Shown: in pieces, positions 1-11,870 of the stretch
How positions within the stretch are numbered: position 1 is the first letter of the stretch
How the letters are laid out: the number at the start of each line of letters is the position of its first letter
Assembly (NCBI GenBank): GCA_963691815.1
Contig: OY829660.1
Location: forward strand, 28,398,172 to 28,462,171
From: Echiichthys vipera
Taxonomy: Eukaryota > Chordata > Actinopteri > Perciformes > Trachinidae
Direction: 5' to 3'
DNA length: 64,000 bases
Made by a program: the position numbers and the translations under genes
Notes under the pieces: model-generated
Database searches by the model: none
What the model saw: only the letters and a program-made list of their open reading frames with translations
Told to the model about the DNA's origin: nothing

Positions 1-282
1 GTACTGTTTGTACGCACCTTGCATTGTGAGTTGAATTGCTTTTTATAATTTCTATTTATACTCTAGTCTTATTGTTATTGTTTATACATCTATTTTATTT
101 TGTATTGTTTCTATATCGTTATTTTTGTCCTTGTGCTGCTGCAATACCCAACAACTCCCCTCTGGAGATCTTATCTTGTGTTTATCTGTCTTTCACTCAC
201 ACCTTGAATATAAATAATAGAGTGAAAATTGAATTTCCCCATTCGCGGGACTAATAAAGGAATTCTTCTTCTTCTTCTTGAA
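1..282 (+). mobile_element. LINE 3' end with (TTC)n tail, fragment
   Basis: AT-rich sequence ending GGGACTAATAAAGGAATTC followed by (TTC)5. An AATAAA-like signal and a simple-repeat tail form a typical fish non-LTR retrotransposon 3' end. No coding similarity is visible in the short open frame at 36-254. The left part is outside the window. Confidence 0.45.
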
Positions 283-350
283 GCTTCCCAGTGCCACCGC
301 TCAGCTGGTCACTGAGCACCTCGGTGGTGGTAATGAGGGAAGGGCAAGTG

Positions 351-720
351 CTATCAGAATCAGAATCAGAAAACCTTTAATGTCCAGCAGACGGGGAAAT
401 TCGTTTGTCATAGCAGCAACAGAATATTACAAGCAGAAACATATTACAAAATAAGATTAAAAAAAAGCAAAAATAAGCAATAAAATTACATTTCAAAAAG
501 GGAAGAAATAGAAAGACATATATACATATTCACATGTTTTGTAATAATATAGTATTGAGTAAATAAATATGAGTAAATATGACCAAATAGTGCAAAAACA
601 GAAGTGACCTTAGTACAGGCATATTGCACAGTGCAGGGTACAGGATGAGGTCAATAGTCTATTGCTACTGTGCACTCTTGGTGGCACTATTATTGCCACC
701 AATAGTGCCCTATTCTCCGC
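351..720 (-). mobile_element. LINE 3' end fragment, reverse orientation
   Basis: Begins with ATCAGAATCAGAATCAGAAA, the reverse complement of the TTCTGATTCTGAT tail of fish LINEs. The same tail type occurs at 20203 and 39697. No ORF survives. A small hairpin (GGCACTATT / AATAGTGCC) lies near 692-719. Confidence 0.45.
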
Positions 721-781
721 AAATATTTAGCCATCTTCCTCCGCCCATGACTGTTTCATCAGGATCAAATGTGAATTGATG

Positions 782-882
782 CGGCGGCCGGTGGTACAGT
801 GGTTAGGGCAGTCGCCCAATGTAAAGAGGCTGAAGCGGTCTGTCCTGTGTGACAGAGGCTTGAAAAACTGCCAAAAAATGAT
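782..882 (+). mobile_element. tRNA-derived SINE, 5' fragment
   Basis: GCGGCCGGTGG...CAGTCGCCC...AAGAGGCT and the end CTTGAAAAACTG match the complete SINE at 55899-56081. The central part carrying the B box is missing, so this copy is internally deleted. Confidence 0.6.
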
Positions 883-1369
883 CTTTCAAAATAAAAACTT
901 GAATTTTAGGCCCAGTTGGAGCAGAGGATTAAATTATAAAACAAGAACAACAAAAAGATATATTGTTGATATTTTAGAGTATGATTCCATTTCTTTCATT
1001 GCATCTTTTCTGTTCTTCATTTGATTCTCGACTTGCGGTACTTGCTTTTAATTTTAATGTCTCTGTTGTTATGCACTATGACACTAAGGCACTTGCATGA
1101 ATATGAAAATAAACCGAATATTGATTCTGATATGAAAATGATTTGCAAGATCTCTAGGAGTGAGTCTGACTGAGCAGGGGGCTACAGAAAAACTGAGTGG
1201 CATTCTTCCAGGTGGATTTTACCCAGATGGAGAATTTGACGATGTTTCCCAGTGTGTAAATAATACCTCCCACTTCTCTTGTGATAGCCAAAGTATTTTA
1301 TTTATCCTTTAAAATTAACTATTGTATAAATAGGTATTGTTTTAAGGCATCACGAAGGGCGCTGATGGA

Positions 1370-2230
1370 GACCGGATGACGGGCCTTTTTAAAGCGCTCC
1401 ATCAACAACACTATAGACGATCTTTGTAATGCACACGAAAGGGAAAGGAAACGGCGACTTCTCCATTCCGACCCCCCCTCGCCTCTCTCATCTGTAGCGG
1501 CAACGAGTGTTTGATCGATCTGAAGCTTTGAGACGAGTAACGTTATTCCTCGGTTTCAGGGTTTCTTGGCTGGCTTTTGACCCCCCCTCCCGCAAAGCCT
1601 GCCGTTAACCGTGAGGAATTTACTCCCCGTGAAATTCCTGGCGCCAGATTCATCGAGCCCGACTGCACAAAGTTGATAGGCAAGCTAGCTAGCTAGCCAC
1701 CTAGCTAACTCTCAGCTAGCTCACTCGCTAACTAGCTTGCAGTGCTGGTCGCAGGAGCCCATTTTCGCACACGGTTTTGGGGGCGTCGTGTTGTCATAGC
1801 ACTGCACCGGTGGCTTTCTCCCTGAAATCGGAAGACTATTTGCGGAGAGGTTTATAGCGATAAGCCGGTCGCTCCCAGCTAGCCTGCTCGATATAGCCTG
1901 CTAGCTAATACCCTGCGTATTTAGCCTGGAAGCTATTTCAAGGCCTCAGTCCAGCACCACCATCACTTACCACCACCACCACCACCACAGTATTTGCATT
2001 GTCGTGCAGTGAGAGTTGACAGGTGAGTAATAAACAAACGTCGTGTTGTGTTAAAGTGGACGTTAGAGTAACAAACACACAGACAGACGCTGTTTTATCG
2101 CTGCTTAAAGTCATTTTAAAATATGAGCTTGTTTCAAAACGGACGGGGGGGGGGGGCACGCCGGAGGTCGCCATCTTTCATTGGATGCTACTGCAAGTCA
2201 GCTAACTAGACATGGCTGCTACTTTCAAGC
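1370..2230 (+). promoter_or_regulatory. larp4b: Probable larp4b promoter region
   Basis: This is a GC- and CpG-richer block than the AT-rich DNA around it, as expected of a vertebrate housekeeping promoter. A YY1-like GCCATCTT lies at about 2170-2177, followed by an inverted CCAAT box (ATTGG) at about 2180. A second CCATTTT lies near 1758. There is no convincing TATA box. GCTAGC-rich sequence (about 1680-1740) and CCA/CAC runs (about 1955-1990) are common in fish 5' UTRs. The transcription start cannot be fixed from sequence, and initiation could fall on either side of 2022. Confidence 0.5.
1440..2022 (+). other. larp4b: Candidate non-coding 5' UTR exon 1
   Basis: The right edge is a strong donor, ACAG|GTGAGTAA, with GT at 2023-2024. 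The first coding exon begins with 53 nt of 5' UTR after an acceptor, so at least one upstream non-coding exon is required. This GC-rich stretch with a consensus donor is the best candidate. The left edge is arbitrary. Alternative first exons downstream (2160-2450) are possible. Confidence 0.45.
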
Positions 2231-3339
2231 CGAAGTCAACAGTGTGTTTACGGTTGACCCCCCCCCGACCGTACTTTGCTCTCGTGAAGCGTGCATTTTG
2301 TCTCGTGACGGAGGAGTATCGCTGTGCATGGCCCTTGGCATGGGCATGGCATGTGAGATGCAGTCTATCTCGGCCGTGTCAGCTACTAAATACGCCTGCA
2401 TTGCGTCTTTAGTAGAAGTTGCAGTGCTAGTCCAGTAAAGTTGGTGCAAATACACGTATGTGAACTGTGCGGTGGCCTTGGTCCATCACCCCCACAGGGA
2501 CATTAACCACCGACTAAAAATAACCCCTCTGGCCCTCTGTTACATTTTTCACCACCAGACTTAGTTCGGATCAAAAGAGTAGCATTTGGGTTCTAAATCT
2601 CATCTTGTGATTATGAAGGGGGGAAACAATGCTGTGGAGGAGGACCGGGCAAAGCTTGTGTTTTGGTTCAGGCCTTGTCTAGACCTTATGATTGACTCAC
2701 TGCATCTGTAAAGGAAATGACATATTACTGTGATTGCGTTTTTTTATGGGATGTATCAGGTCAAACTGCATTGTAAACCTTGCCTTGTGATTACTCTCTG
2801 CCCCGTTTTACATTAATACCAAGACCTGGTGGCTAACAGCACAGTTGTTTATTTTGTTTTCTTTCTTTTTTTTAATTGTGCTGCAAGGTAGATTGTGTGT
2901 TTGTGAAAGGTGTTGACTCAAACAGTTTATATGTCAGTATATTGTTGTTGGGCTGAAACTATTCATTGAGTAACTGGATCATTAAAAATCACCGAGGGAA
3001 AAAGGCTTTGAATTGATGCTGAATTTGATCCAAACTCCAGAGCACTGTGTTTGGTATGGAGGATTAGATGGTTGGGGGTAATGTGCTGGAAATGTCCTCC
3101 TGTAAAACAAGAACGAGAAAAAGAAGAGGGAACAAGGAGGACAACGCACTTAGGCTGACTCAACATAAAGAAGCTGATGTTATATTCATACTGATTTACG
3201 CTAGGGATTTCATGAGAACCGATACTTGTGATACCTTTTTGATTCTAAAATAAAAAAACGCATAAATACCATTTTTTTTGAGGCACTATATGTTTCAATG
3301 CTGTGACTCTTCCGTAACTAACAGGGGTAGTATAGTGAG
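2231..3339. other. larp4b: Intron 1, no recognised feature
   Basis: AT-rich intronic sequence with C and T homopolymer runs. I see no exon, RNA gene or identifiable repeat here. The short frames on both strands lack family similarity. Confidence 0.5.
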
Positions 3340-3860
3340 TAGGAATGGGCATGAGTGATCGATTCCTCCCCCCTTTCAAATTAACTCGACTGGTTTATCA
3401 ACAGCATCTGAGTTTTTGTCTGCGCGTGCAGCACCTCTTGCTTCTGCGTTTGACCCGAGTCAAAAAACACCTTCAATTTTTGGAACCGGCTCTTTGCCTC
3501 CCCAGCCAAGAGAATTTTTGTGACTTATATGACAGGGTTACTGTGCAAGGCCCAGACGATATGGAGGGAACGCTCGGGGCCAGAGCGTCACATGCACAGA
3601 GGCACTGGACACCTTCTTCAAGGAGGACTAGTTCGACAATATGGATGTCAACTACCTAGAAGCTCATTTCAGTGAGCCATCCATTGGTCCTCAGAAAAAC
3701 CCACTGGGGTGGTGGTAGGTTGTATTGCTGTACATCATTATTCCTGCAGGAAGATGCGTTGCGTTCTAAAAATGGATTTGGAAAAATGAGTATTCGATTG
3801 GCTATCAAGGAATTGATTTGATCCCCTAATATTGGAATTAACAACTCGTGCCCATCCCTA
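3340..3860. mobile_element. Short hAT-like non-autonomous element A
   Basis: Ends are TAGGAATGGGCATGAG and, inverted, TAGGGATGGGCACGAG, giving imperfect terminal inverted repeats typical of fish hAT elements. The interior is related, in opposite orientation, to the element at 4431-5131. No clean 8-bp target duplication was found. The 104-codon frame inside looks incidental. Confidence 0.55.
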
Positions 3861-4430
3861 GTAGCAATTGTTCCAGTCATACTTGCGTTCAGAAGTAGGC
3901 GGTCACGAAGAAGTGGAACTCGCATAGCATAACAAACCCCATGTGGACGTGAACTACAGCGATCACTTTTCCCCGACTCCTTGATAAAAAAGGCACACAG
4001 TCGTGTATGGAAGTACTTTGCGTATGAGGCAGATGACCTTGTTTAAAACGCGACTGTGACATTTCCTCAAACAAAACTTTGAAGACTCATCGGATAGGTT
4101 ACGTTATGTTTAATATTGTAATGAAAAAGTAAACCTGGAGGCATTCACAAGGACAGCTATGCTACAGCTACTAATTCAAGGTGATGTCTAATTCATTCAT
4201 ACACACACACTTCTCACGGCCACTGCTCTGCACTGAGCCAGTTGAGTTCACATAGCAATCACTCCCAGTCACACACTTATTAACTTAGTCAATTTTTTTT
4301 TTTTGCGTTGATCTAAAACAACTGGTTAGAAAATAACCAAACGCATTTACCAAGGTGTGTTCTCTCAATGTTGCGGCTTTATTGACCACTATGTGGTTGT
4401 TAGTTCAGATGTAGCTATGCCTGTGCGAAT
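3861..4430. other. Spacer between inverted hAT-like copies
   Basis: Intronic sequence between the two inverted elements. Positions about 4095-4160 (TTACGTTATGTTTAA...GAGGCATTCACAAGGACAGC) match 62908-62970, so part of this spacer is another dispersed repeat. Confidence 0.45.
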
Positions 4431-5131
4431 TAGGGATGGGCACGAGTACTTCATTCCAAGAATGAGGGATCGCATCAATTCCTCTAGGGCTTATCGAGTA
4501 CTCGTTTTTTCAAATCTTTTTTTAGAAGCCAACGCATCTTCCTGCAGGAATAATGATGCACAGCAGTACAGCCTACCCAACACCTAATGCTTAGTCTCAG
4601 TCAAAACAGTCACAGTTCCCCTTTAAGGATTGATTTTTCCCAACCACAACTTCAAAACATTGTTTTTTTACAAAAACGTGATTAAATGCTCATTCTGTGA
4701 ATGATCAGTCAGCTGTGGAAACCAGGTGCTCCTTTGGCACAGAGGTGGCAGGTATTAGCAGCTGCTGCCACAGACACAACGCTCACTTTTGTGTACCAGT
4801 GCCTGTTGGACTTCCACCACTCCAGTGGGTTTTTCTGAGGACCAATGCACGGCTCACTGAAACAAGCTTCTAGCTCACTCACATCCATTTTCTCAAACTA
4901 GTCCTCCCTGAAGAGAATGTCCAGTGCCTCTGTGCTTGTAACGCTGTGGCCCCAAAAGTCACTGCTTTCTCCCTCCATATTGTCTGGGCCTTGCACAGTA
5001 ACCCCGTCATGTAGGTCACACAACTTCTCTTGGATGGAGAGGCGAAGACCTGGTTCCAAAAATTGAAGGTGTGTGTCTCCGGTCAAGCGCAGAAACAAGA
5101 GGTGCTGCGTGGGCAAAAACTTAAGTGTCAT
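4431..5131. mobile_element. Short hAT-like non-autonomous element B, inverted copy of A
   Basis: Starts TAGGGATGGGCACGAG and reads as the reverse complement of much of 3430-3860, including CTTCCTGCAGGAA, the stretch around TGTCTGGGCCTTGCACAGTA, and the stretch around TTGAAGGTGTGTGTCTCC. Together with copy A it forms a large imperfect palindrome around a 570-bp spacer. The right end is not defined. Confidence 0.5.
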
Positions 5132-6929
5132 TGTTGTTATTGCAGTAGAGGGTATAGGGCAACCTCCAGCATAGTAAGAAAATGTACATTAGGCCTGGTA
5201 ATATGTCTATATCATTCCATCTTCTTTTCACTTTTATATAAAGCCCAGAATGTGCAATCTTACAAATAAAAATGTTTGTTTTTTTTAAAAAAGGAAACCA
5301 GTTACTTGTTCATTTTAAGAGACCCGTCTTATTTTCTCTGTTGTATATAGTTTTGTGCTTTAATGACCATTTCTTCTCTGATTTCTCAAATAAATGATAG
5401 AATCCTTGATTACTATAATTATTGATAGCTGCAGCCCTATAGTTTTATATTCTGGTTAAATTAATGGATCTCTACTATTTGGTGTTTCCGGGCTAAAGGA
5501 AAAATAACCTTGTTTTTAAGGTGGTCATTCTGCATTTGAGATTTATAGTAAATTTGTATGAAAAATGTGTTTCTGTGAATCATCTAGTCATATCATCCCT
5601 CATAAAGTTTTTGAATGACTGAACCAACACATGAATGCCGCAAAACCACAGTAATATGTTTATGAAACTTATCGCTTCAGTCTGATGTATTATTTGCTGT
5701 GCCATTGCTGGGCTGAATAAATCGAACAAATACCACAGAAGATAAATGTACATTTCAGTTGGTTTTAAGGCTATTGTTCAGAAAAGTCTCATTACACAAC
5801 AGCTGTTTTGATAGCTGACTAGTATTGATGTGGAGATGTGTATAGCCCCATTCATCTCAGTGGCATTACCACACACAAGCCATGTATGGGAATCAGTGTG
5901 TGGATCAAAGGTCACCAGCTTTACAGCAATGCCATTCTTTTTCTGCTTTGTATGCAAACGCAGTGAGTGCCTGTGTCAGACAGGGACCCGATTGTTGGTG
6001 CGTATTATCACAGCTTTACAAACAGCTCCAACGGGACAGAAAAGAAGGGGTTTCCAGTGAAGTTCAGTTTGGACTTACTGGGGTCCTCCACGCTGTATTC
6101 TTTGTGAATGTGTAACGTTTAGGTCAGATGTGGTGGAAGTGATTAACCAATCAGGCAGTCAGTACTGAAATTGCAGCCTTAAAGATGAGAGAATGATGTC
6201 GAAAACGTGAGAACACGAGAACCCTTTTCTACTTGAACACTACTAAGAAAGTTGGCGCAAAGACTTATTTTTGTACCCTTTTGCTAAGAAAAAACAATGG
6301 ACAACCTATTTTTCTGTCAGCTACTTGTACAGTAAAATAGGAGACTCACTATAGACTAGAGAGTACACTACACTAACCAAGTTGTGGAGTGGATGGTCAG
6401 TTGTGCTGAACAAATAAATGATTGATTAACTGAAGTAAATTGAATTGAATCAAATTGATTATTTGATTCAATTCTATCCAAAATTATTTTCTGCAAAGAC
6501 ACTGATTGCAAGCTCCTCATCAAGGCATACCTAGCAATTATTTTTGTTGGTGAGTAATCCACAGATTATTCTTTGGAGTAATCATTTTGTGTGTAAGTAG
6601 TCAGAAAATGGTAATAAAAATAATTTATAAATAATACAAATCGCATCACAAGCTCCTAGACTTCAATTGGACTTTTATGTTCCCTGTTGTCAAACCAACA
6701 GTTTAATGACACAAAATAATTCCCATTTGAGAAACTTCAACCAGTGATTTATTTCTCATTGGTTCTTAAAAATGACTTAAATGATTAATCATTATCAAAA
6801 CTGGTAAGTATTATTTCAACGACAGTTTCAGTTGTACTTTTTGCAAGTCTGATGAGCCTTTGCCATTTTTATATTTTCATAGAAAATAATTCATTGGTTC
6901 GAGTTTGTATATTTTTAAATAAATATTTA
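5132..6929. other. larp4b: Intron 1, no recognised feature
   Basis: AT-rich intron. Local self-similar ATTGAATTGAATCAAATTGATT occurs near 6438-6470. No exon or identifiable mobile element is seen. Confidence 0.45.
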
Positions 6930-8400
6930 CAGGGTTTTTTTGGGCCAGAATTTGAGCTGAGGCAGCAGGGGAGTGGAAATTTTGCGGTACATGCGTGTGC
7001 ACGAGAGCTAAAACGTGCACGCTCGTCAAGTAACATGTGCATGAAGTGCCCAGCCACTGAATACTGAACTAACGTTATGTGCACAAAACCAGGTCCACCT
7101 GACCTTTCTCATTCATACAACTGTGTCACCCACAGCCAAAGAACCAAAACAGTTCCCTACAAAATATCACTCACTCTTTACATTATTGTTATTATTTACA
7201 CCCTTATTATTTGTGAGCAGTAAGTGTGCTAGGGCTGACGGCAAAACCTGGAGGTTTAGCATCGCACTGGTTCACAAAATTCATAAGGGATTATGTCAGA
7301 AAATAATATCTGTGACTCACGTTTATGATACTTGCACGTTTTGTTCAGTTAATCTTCACATATAAAGCTTAAGTGTGATATTTTCTTATTAAAAAAGTCG
7401 CTGATTTCCACAACATTAAGGGGTCTGCAAAGCATAAAATACGGGTGAAACACGTTTTTTTGTATGAAACTTTGTGTTTTTATGTGAAATAATTCACCTG
7501 ACCTGATTCCGGGCGCGTTGCTAGCTTGTCAAAACTTCCAGGGCTGTCGACCAGAAATCGGAGTCCTTTTCATATGGGGGTTTGTTCCCAGAGAAATGTT
7601 TGGAATTGCGCAGATGAACATGCAATTGTGACGTAGTTTGAGAAGGACATGGTCATGTGTGACTCCCGTCTGGGCTGTTTAACATTATGTTAAGGATAGG
7701 AAAGGTCAGCACAGACCCCAGCAGCAGAATGAGACATTAGAACATCCTACAGCCTCAGAAACACTGACATGCACCGACCTGATGTCAAGTGGACCGGGCT
7801 GAATCCACTGCAGGTCTCCTGAAACTAAAGTTATCGAGTCAGTCTGCTTTAATTTTGATTCTGAAGTTATCAAGTCAGTCTGCTTTAAGTTTGATAATAA
7901 AGTTCTCAAGTCAGTCTGCTTTAAGTTTGATTCTGAAGTTTTGCTGGTAATGCAGCCACATAAAAGGCTACTGTACTGGGCTATTTTCATCATTATTATG
8001 TTTTTATTTTTATTTTTATTAGACGGCACAGAGGTACGGGGCTATTGCCCAGGTCAGACGCGCCTGTTCAAAAGTACCGGAGTCCTACTGTCGCCAAGCA
8101 GCAAATGAAACCACCGCGTCGCTCTGCTCCGGTGGGGGTGCGTTCATGCTCAGCACAACGTTTGAATGGAGCGGAGCCCTTATGAGCCATGCGAGAACAC
8201 AAGCAGCGCGTCAATGTCATTTCTCGACCCGGAGCTAAAATCAAACCCACCCCTTCTGCTGCGGTCCAGTTGAACTGAGTTGAAAACATCGCCACTGAGC
8301 TTCCATATAAAGATATTGATTTTCAATCAAGATTCCAGCACGACAGCAGACACTTTCAACGAGGGGACCACCTCAAAATTTATAATGCAGAAAAAAACAA
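6930..8400. mobile_element. CAGGG-ended DNA element, long copy
   Basis: Starts CAGGGTTTTTTTGGGCCAGA and ends near TTATAATGCAGAAAAAA. The outer parts (6930-7340 and about 8260-8400) match the compact copy at 60042-60536, including GACGGCAAAACCTGGAGG and TTGATTTTCAATCAAGATTCCAGC. This copy carries about 0.9 kb of extra interior with a 36-bp minisatellite. It is either the longer relative of a deletion derivative or the same element with an insert. There is no transposase frame. Confidence 0.65.
7828..7935 (+). repeat. 36-bp minisatellite, three tandem copies
   Basis: Units start at 7828, 7864 and 7900 with consensus core AAGTTMTCAAGTCAGTCTGC. Two further diverged units lie at about 63064-63120. 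In the - strand reading the 12-residue period is open (SNLKQTDLITSE-like), but the open frame follows from the 36-bp period and does not show a gene. Confidence 0.85.
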
Positions 8401-9800
8401 GTACACCAGTACTTTAATTGTTAATTGTCCTCTATTTTTCTCTTTTAAAAAAACCTTGATTATAATTTTCATTTTGTATTATGTGAAGCATGTTCTTATA
8501 CTAACATCCAACAGTATCCTAATGCAACAGGAAATACAACCTATTTTTTCCAACACGGAACATCAAGGGTTAAGTTAAAGTCTTGAGGCTGTTTGTCCGT
8601 TTTAGGTTTTAAAATCTTTTAACTTGTCTAACCAAATGTCTTTAATGGCAAATGTCGATATTTAGAGCAGGGCCAATGATGGCCAATACATAATGATGAT
8701 ATTATGTTGTTGTTTTTGGCATCTGTTAAAATACAACAATAATAATGATAAGATCAATGTTGATGAGACACAACATTGCTGAACTTAAATTAACATTTAT
8801 TTATTACCATTATTGTCTGAATTGTCTCCGTGTTCGGTTTTAGGTTATAACTTGTTAACCTGACTTATCAGATGGTTTGTTACACAGAACCATCTGAAAA
8901 GGCTTTTGTGGAAACGGATCGGGAAAGAGCCGGCACATTCAAAAAACATACCACACAACTGCCAGTAGCTCTTTACAGGACGCTGATTGGCCAGATGACT
9001 TCTAGCCAAAAGACAAATGCATCACTCGGAGCCTGACGATGGATTTTCGAGTTTTGTGTACACACACTCAAATAAGTGTTTACTTATTGGGAGAAGGAGT
9101 GAGGGTCTGGGGACACCCATACAATAGTTTCCCCAGCCCTTTATGCAAGTTTAGCTGGTTGAAGGCTTGCCAACATGTCGCTGACGTCTGCCCATAGACT
9201 GGCAATGTTAACACAAAGGGGAGGGCTCACTTCATTCTACAGCAGCCACATTGAAAAGGCTGTCTGCACACTGGTTTGGATAACTGGCTTTGTGAGCACA
9301 GGCATTGGCCTTGGCTGATTATCTCAAGAGGCCTATAATCATTCCAATTTATCAACCTATTAAGACTTTTAGATATTGATCCTTTCAGGTTATATCCCTT
9401 CTCTCTCACGTGAGTATTTTAGTCAGACCAGCCACCATGAGTTACCCTTAGCACAAACAGCCTGTTCACAGACCACTCACCATTTATGTTATTTCACACA
9501 CCTGCAACATAAATTCTGCTAACACTCAGCTTTGCTGGCCAGCTTCCCTTGCACATGGTCAGGTTGCTCACAGATTTAACGCAGTTGAATAAAACAATCT
9601 GTCACAGTTTCGAGATCTGTATGTGGCAGTCTTTAGAGGTCCAGCATGCTGCTGCATTCAAAGGGAGAGTGTAATTGTAACAAGGAGCAGCCCTACCAAT
9701 GAATTCACCTGGAACTGGTCTCATGAGCTGCCTCTTGCAGTGATTACCAACCATGACCACCTCTACAAACAGAAATTTAGAAAATGTACACTTCAAAATT
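8401..9800. other. larp4b: Intron 1, no recognised feature
   Basis: Ordinary AT-rich intron. I found no exon, RNA gene or clear repeat boundary. Confidence 0.45.
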
Positions 9801-9930
9801 AGAGAACAAATAATAAAAACTTGATTTATTCTGAAATACTGTTATTTTTTATTGTTCAGAATTTGATAGAATCAGCTGTGTCGATACCACTGCTGTACTA
9901 GCATGTTTTTCTAAATAACCAAGGCACTTC
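9801..9930. repeat. Dispersed repeat copy 1 (inverted relative to 17295-17437)
   Basis: The segment from TTGATTTATTCTGAAATACT through TTATTTTTTATTGTTCAGAA and GCTGTACTAGCATGTTTTTC to AAGGCACTT is matched in reverse complement at 17295-17437. It is a dispersed repeat of unknown class. Confidence 0.65.
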
Positions 9931-10391
9931 AACAAAAACCTTTATTGATTAAAATTAGACACTAAAACACTTTCAGATCCCTCCCAGTTATTGGTGTTAA
10001 TCTGGTGACAATTGACGTCATTGTTGGACACACACTATTTATCCTATAAATGAAGTATTAATTACTTATCTAATTTTGATCTCTAGGGTATTTGTCAACA
10101 CTGTCAGGGTCTTAAATGATTTTCTGGCTCAATGCCAGTAGAATTTGTCTTAAGATAAAATGCTAAGAGTCACAGTCAACATGGCAGTTTGGGCACATGT
10201 GTGTCAGGAGGTACTTTTGGGTTTTTGTTTTTGATTGTCAAGTTCACCAGTCCTCGACAGGCTTCAATAAAGTAACTATCGGACACTGGCCTTTTGCATC
10301 GTACACATGTAAAAACGGTTATTATGCCACAGTTCCAGTATAAACATCCATTCTTGAATCTAACTTGTTTGTCCCCTCTGCCCCCCTGTAG
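9931..10391. other. larp4b: End of intron 1
   Basis: AT-rich intron leading to the pyrimidine-rich acceptor CTCTGCCCCCCTGTAG. Nothing else is recognised. Confidence 0.5.
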
Positions 10392-10444
10392 CTTACTTGG
10401 TGACACAGAGACTTCTCCCTGAGGAGCCAAGAAGCAGACGGCTC

Positions 10445-10525
10445 ATGACTTCTGACCAGGACACGAAAGTTGTAGCTGAACCACAGGTGCAGCAAGTACA
10501 AGAGGCAAAAGAGAACTCTCATTTG
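10445..10525 (+). CDS. larp4b: larp4b coding exon 1 (start codon)
   Basis: The exon runs from 10392, after the acceptor CCCCCCTGTAG, to 10525, before the donor GTGAGT. The first 53 nt are 5' UTR. The ATG at 10445 opens 27 codons beginning MTSDQDTKVVAEPQ and ending in phase 0, the characteristic LARP4B N-terminus. No stop precedes the ATG in frame within the exon, but no earlier ATG exists in it either, and family similarity begins exactly at this Met. Position -3 is C, a weak Kozak context. The open frame continues past the donor for about 27 codons of intron and should not be read as protein. Confidence 0.88.
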
Positions 10526-11870
10526 GTGAGTTTTCACATTCACAGAAAACACGTTTTTCACATGGTTTCTTACTTTGACTCTCCAGTGACCATGGAAATG
10601 TATTAAAAAAAACATTAATATCACAACAAAGGGGAATGAAAACTCTTATTATAGTGGTAAATAAGATTGTCATTCATAACAATATTATAGTGAAATATTC
10701 ATTATTTTACCTTAATGAAAAATTTTGACAGCATTACAAACTAGGACTGTTTCTGACGACTAGCTTCCCTGACACCAAAACAGATTTAGACTAGCTGAAT
10801 AGTCTAAAAGTAAGAAAACACTCAAAATTGAGCTCAACTTGATCGATAAGGTTAAACATCGTGTTAAAAACTATTGCGATTATTATAAGAGCCATTTGAA
10901 ATAGTTAATCACATTTTCAATAACCAAGTCATGTTTTATATGAAGTAGGTCCTCATTGTCCGCTCTGCAGGAGCAGATGCAGTCTTCTGGTCAGGATTGC
11001 GCCTCACAAACCTGTAGTGTGGTGTAATATTTGATGAAATAACAGTGCTGTGATCTCAAGAGTCATGGTTTGTCAGTCTCTGATTTTTCTGTTCATATCT
11101 GATTCTTTTTACAGTGTGAACAGCACAAGTCACTTGGAATCCTACATTTTCAATCAGAATGAGGCCACTTTTAAATGTGCTACTGAATCGGATATGTATC
11201 AGACTTTTTGGAATGCGACCAAAATCTGAACAGCCAGGGCGCATTGCATGCGACTTTGCTGTCAAAATCGCTGTTAAATGAATGACAAAGTTGAGCCAGG
11301 AACAGAATCAAAACAAACATCCAAAGACTCCTCTTTACGGATGTTGCCACTATTGGTGTGCATAGAGCTATCATTAAAATATGAACTTTCTTTCTCCTCT
11401 TCCTCCTTTGCGATATCACCTGCTCACAAGTGCAGACTTCATTAAGCCATAAAGTCCTACAATACCGGGTGCCGTTGCCATGTTCAATAATGTCAATGAT
11501 GATCAATGATCAACTGCGTATGCTGGTCACTTCAGGAGCATGAGCTGTTCACTCAGCAATCCAATCAGGCCACATTTAAAGACGTAATGTGAACAGACAA
11601 ACAACAAATCCGATTTGAGCGATAAATCAAAATTGTGCCTAAATACCTGCTGTGTGAACGGAGCCCTAGCGTGCAGGTTTGATTCAATGAGCCAGCTAAT
11701 GTTAGTCAGCTTTACTGATTCATAGCATGCCAAGTCGCTAGTCTGTAGCATACGTGCTAGCTAGCCAGTAAGCTTGTTCCATTGTGCTGCTCACCAAACA
11801 AGAGATAAGTAGAGGTTGAGGATTGAGCTTGTATACACTGCAGTGGATTACTTGCATTAGATTAAGACGT
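10526..11870. other. larp4b: Start of intron 2; one possible worn element end
   Basis: Mostly featureless. GTGTGAACGGAGCCCTAG at 11652-11669 looks like the right terminal repeat of a fish short inverted-repeat element, but no matching left end was found. Confidence 0.35.

Noticed and set aside
1955..1992. Poly-Thr/Pro or poly-Val tract from the CCA repeat as coding sequence
   Set aside because: It lies in the GC-rich 5' UTR/promoter region, with no supported frame on either strand.
2212..2412. Short + strand frame starting MAATFKPKST as a larp4b upstream coding exon
   Set aside because: Its composition is unlike the family, there is no donor at its end, and larp4b similarity starts at 10445.
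7706..8029. A 107-codon - strand frame with a 12-residue repeat
   Set aside because: The repetition follows from the 36-bp minisatellite; there is no domain or splice context.
10526..10606. Extension of larp4b coding exon 1 past 10525
   Set aside because: A consensus GTGAGT donor lies at 10526 and phase 0 joins the PAM2w exon; the extra residues lack family similarity.
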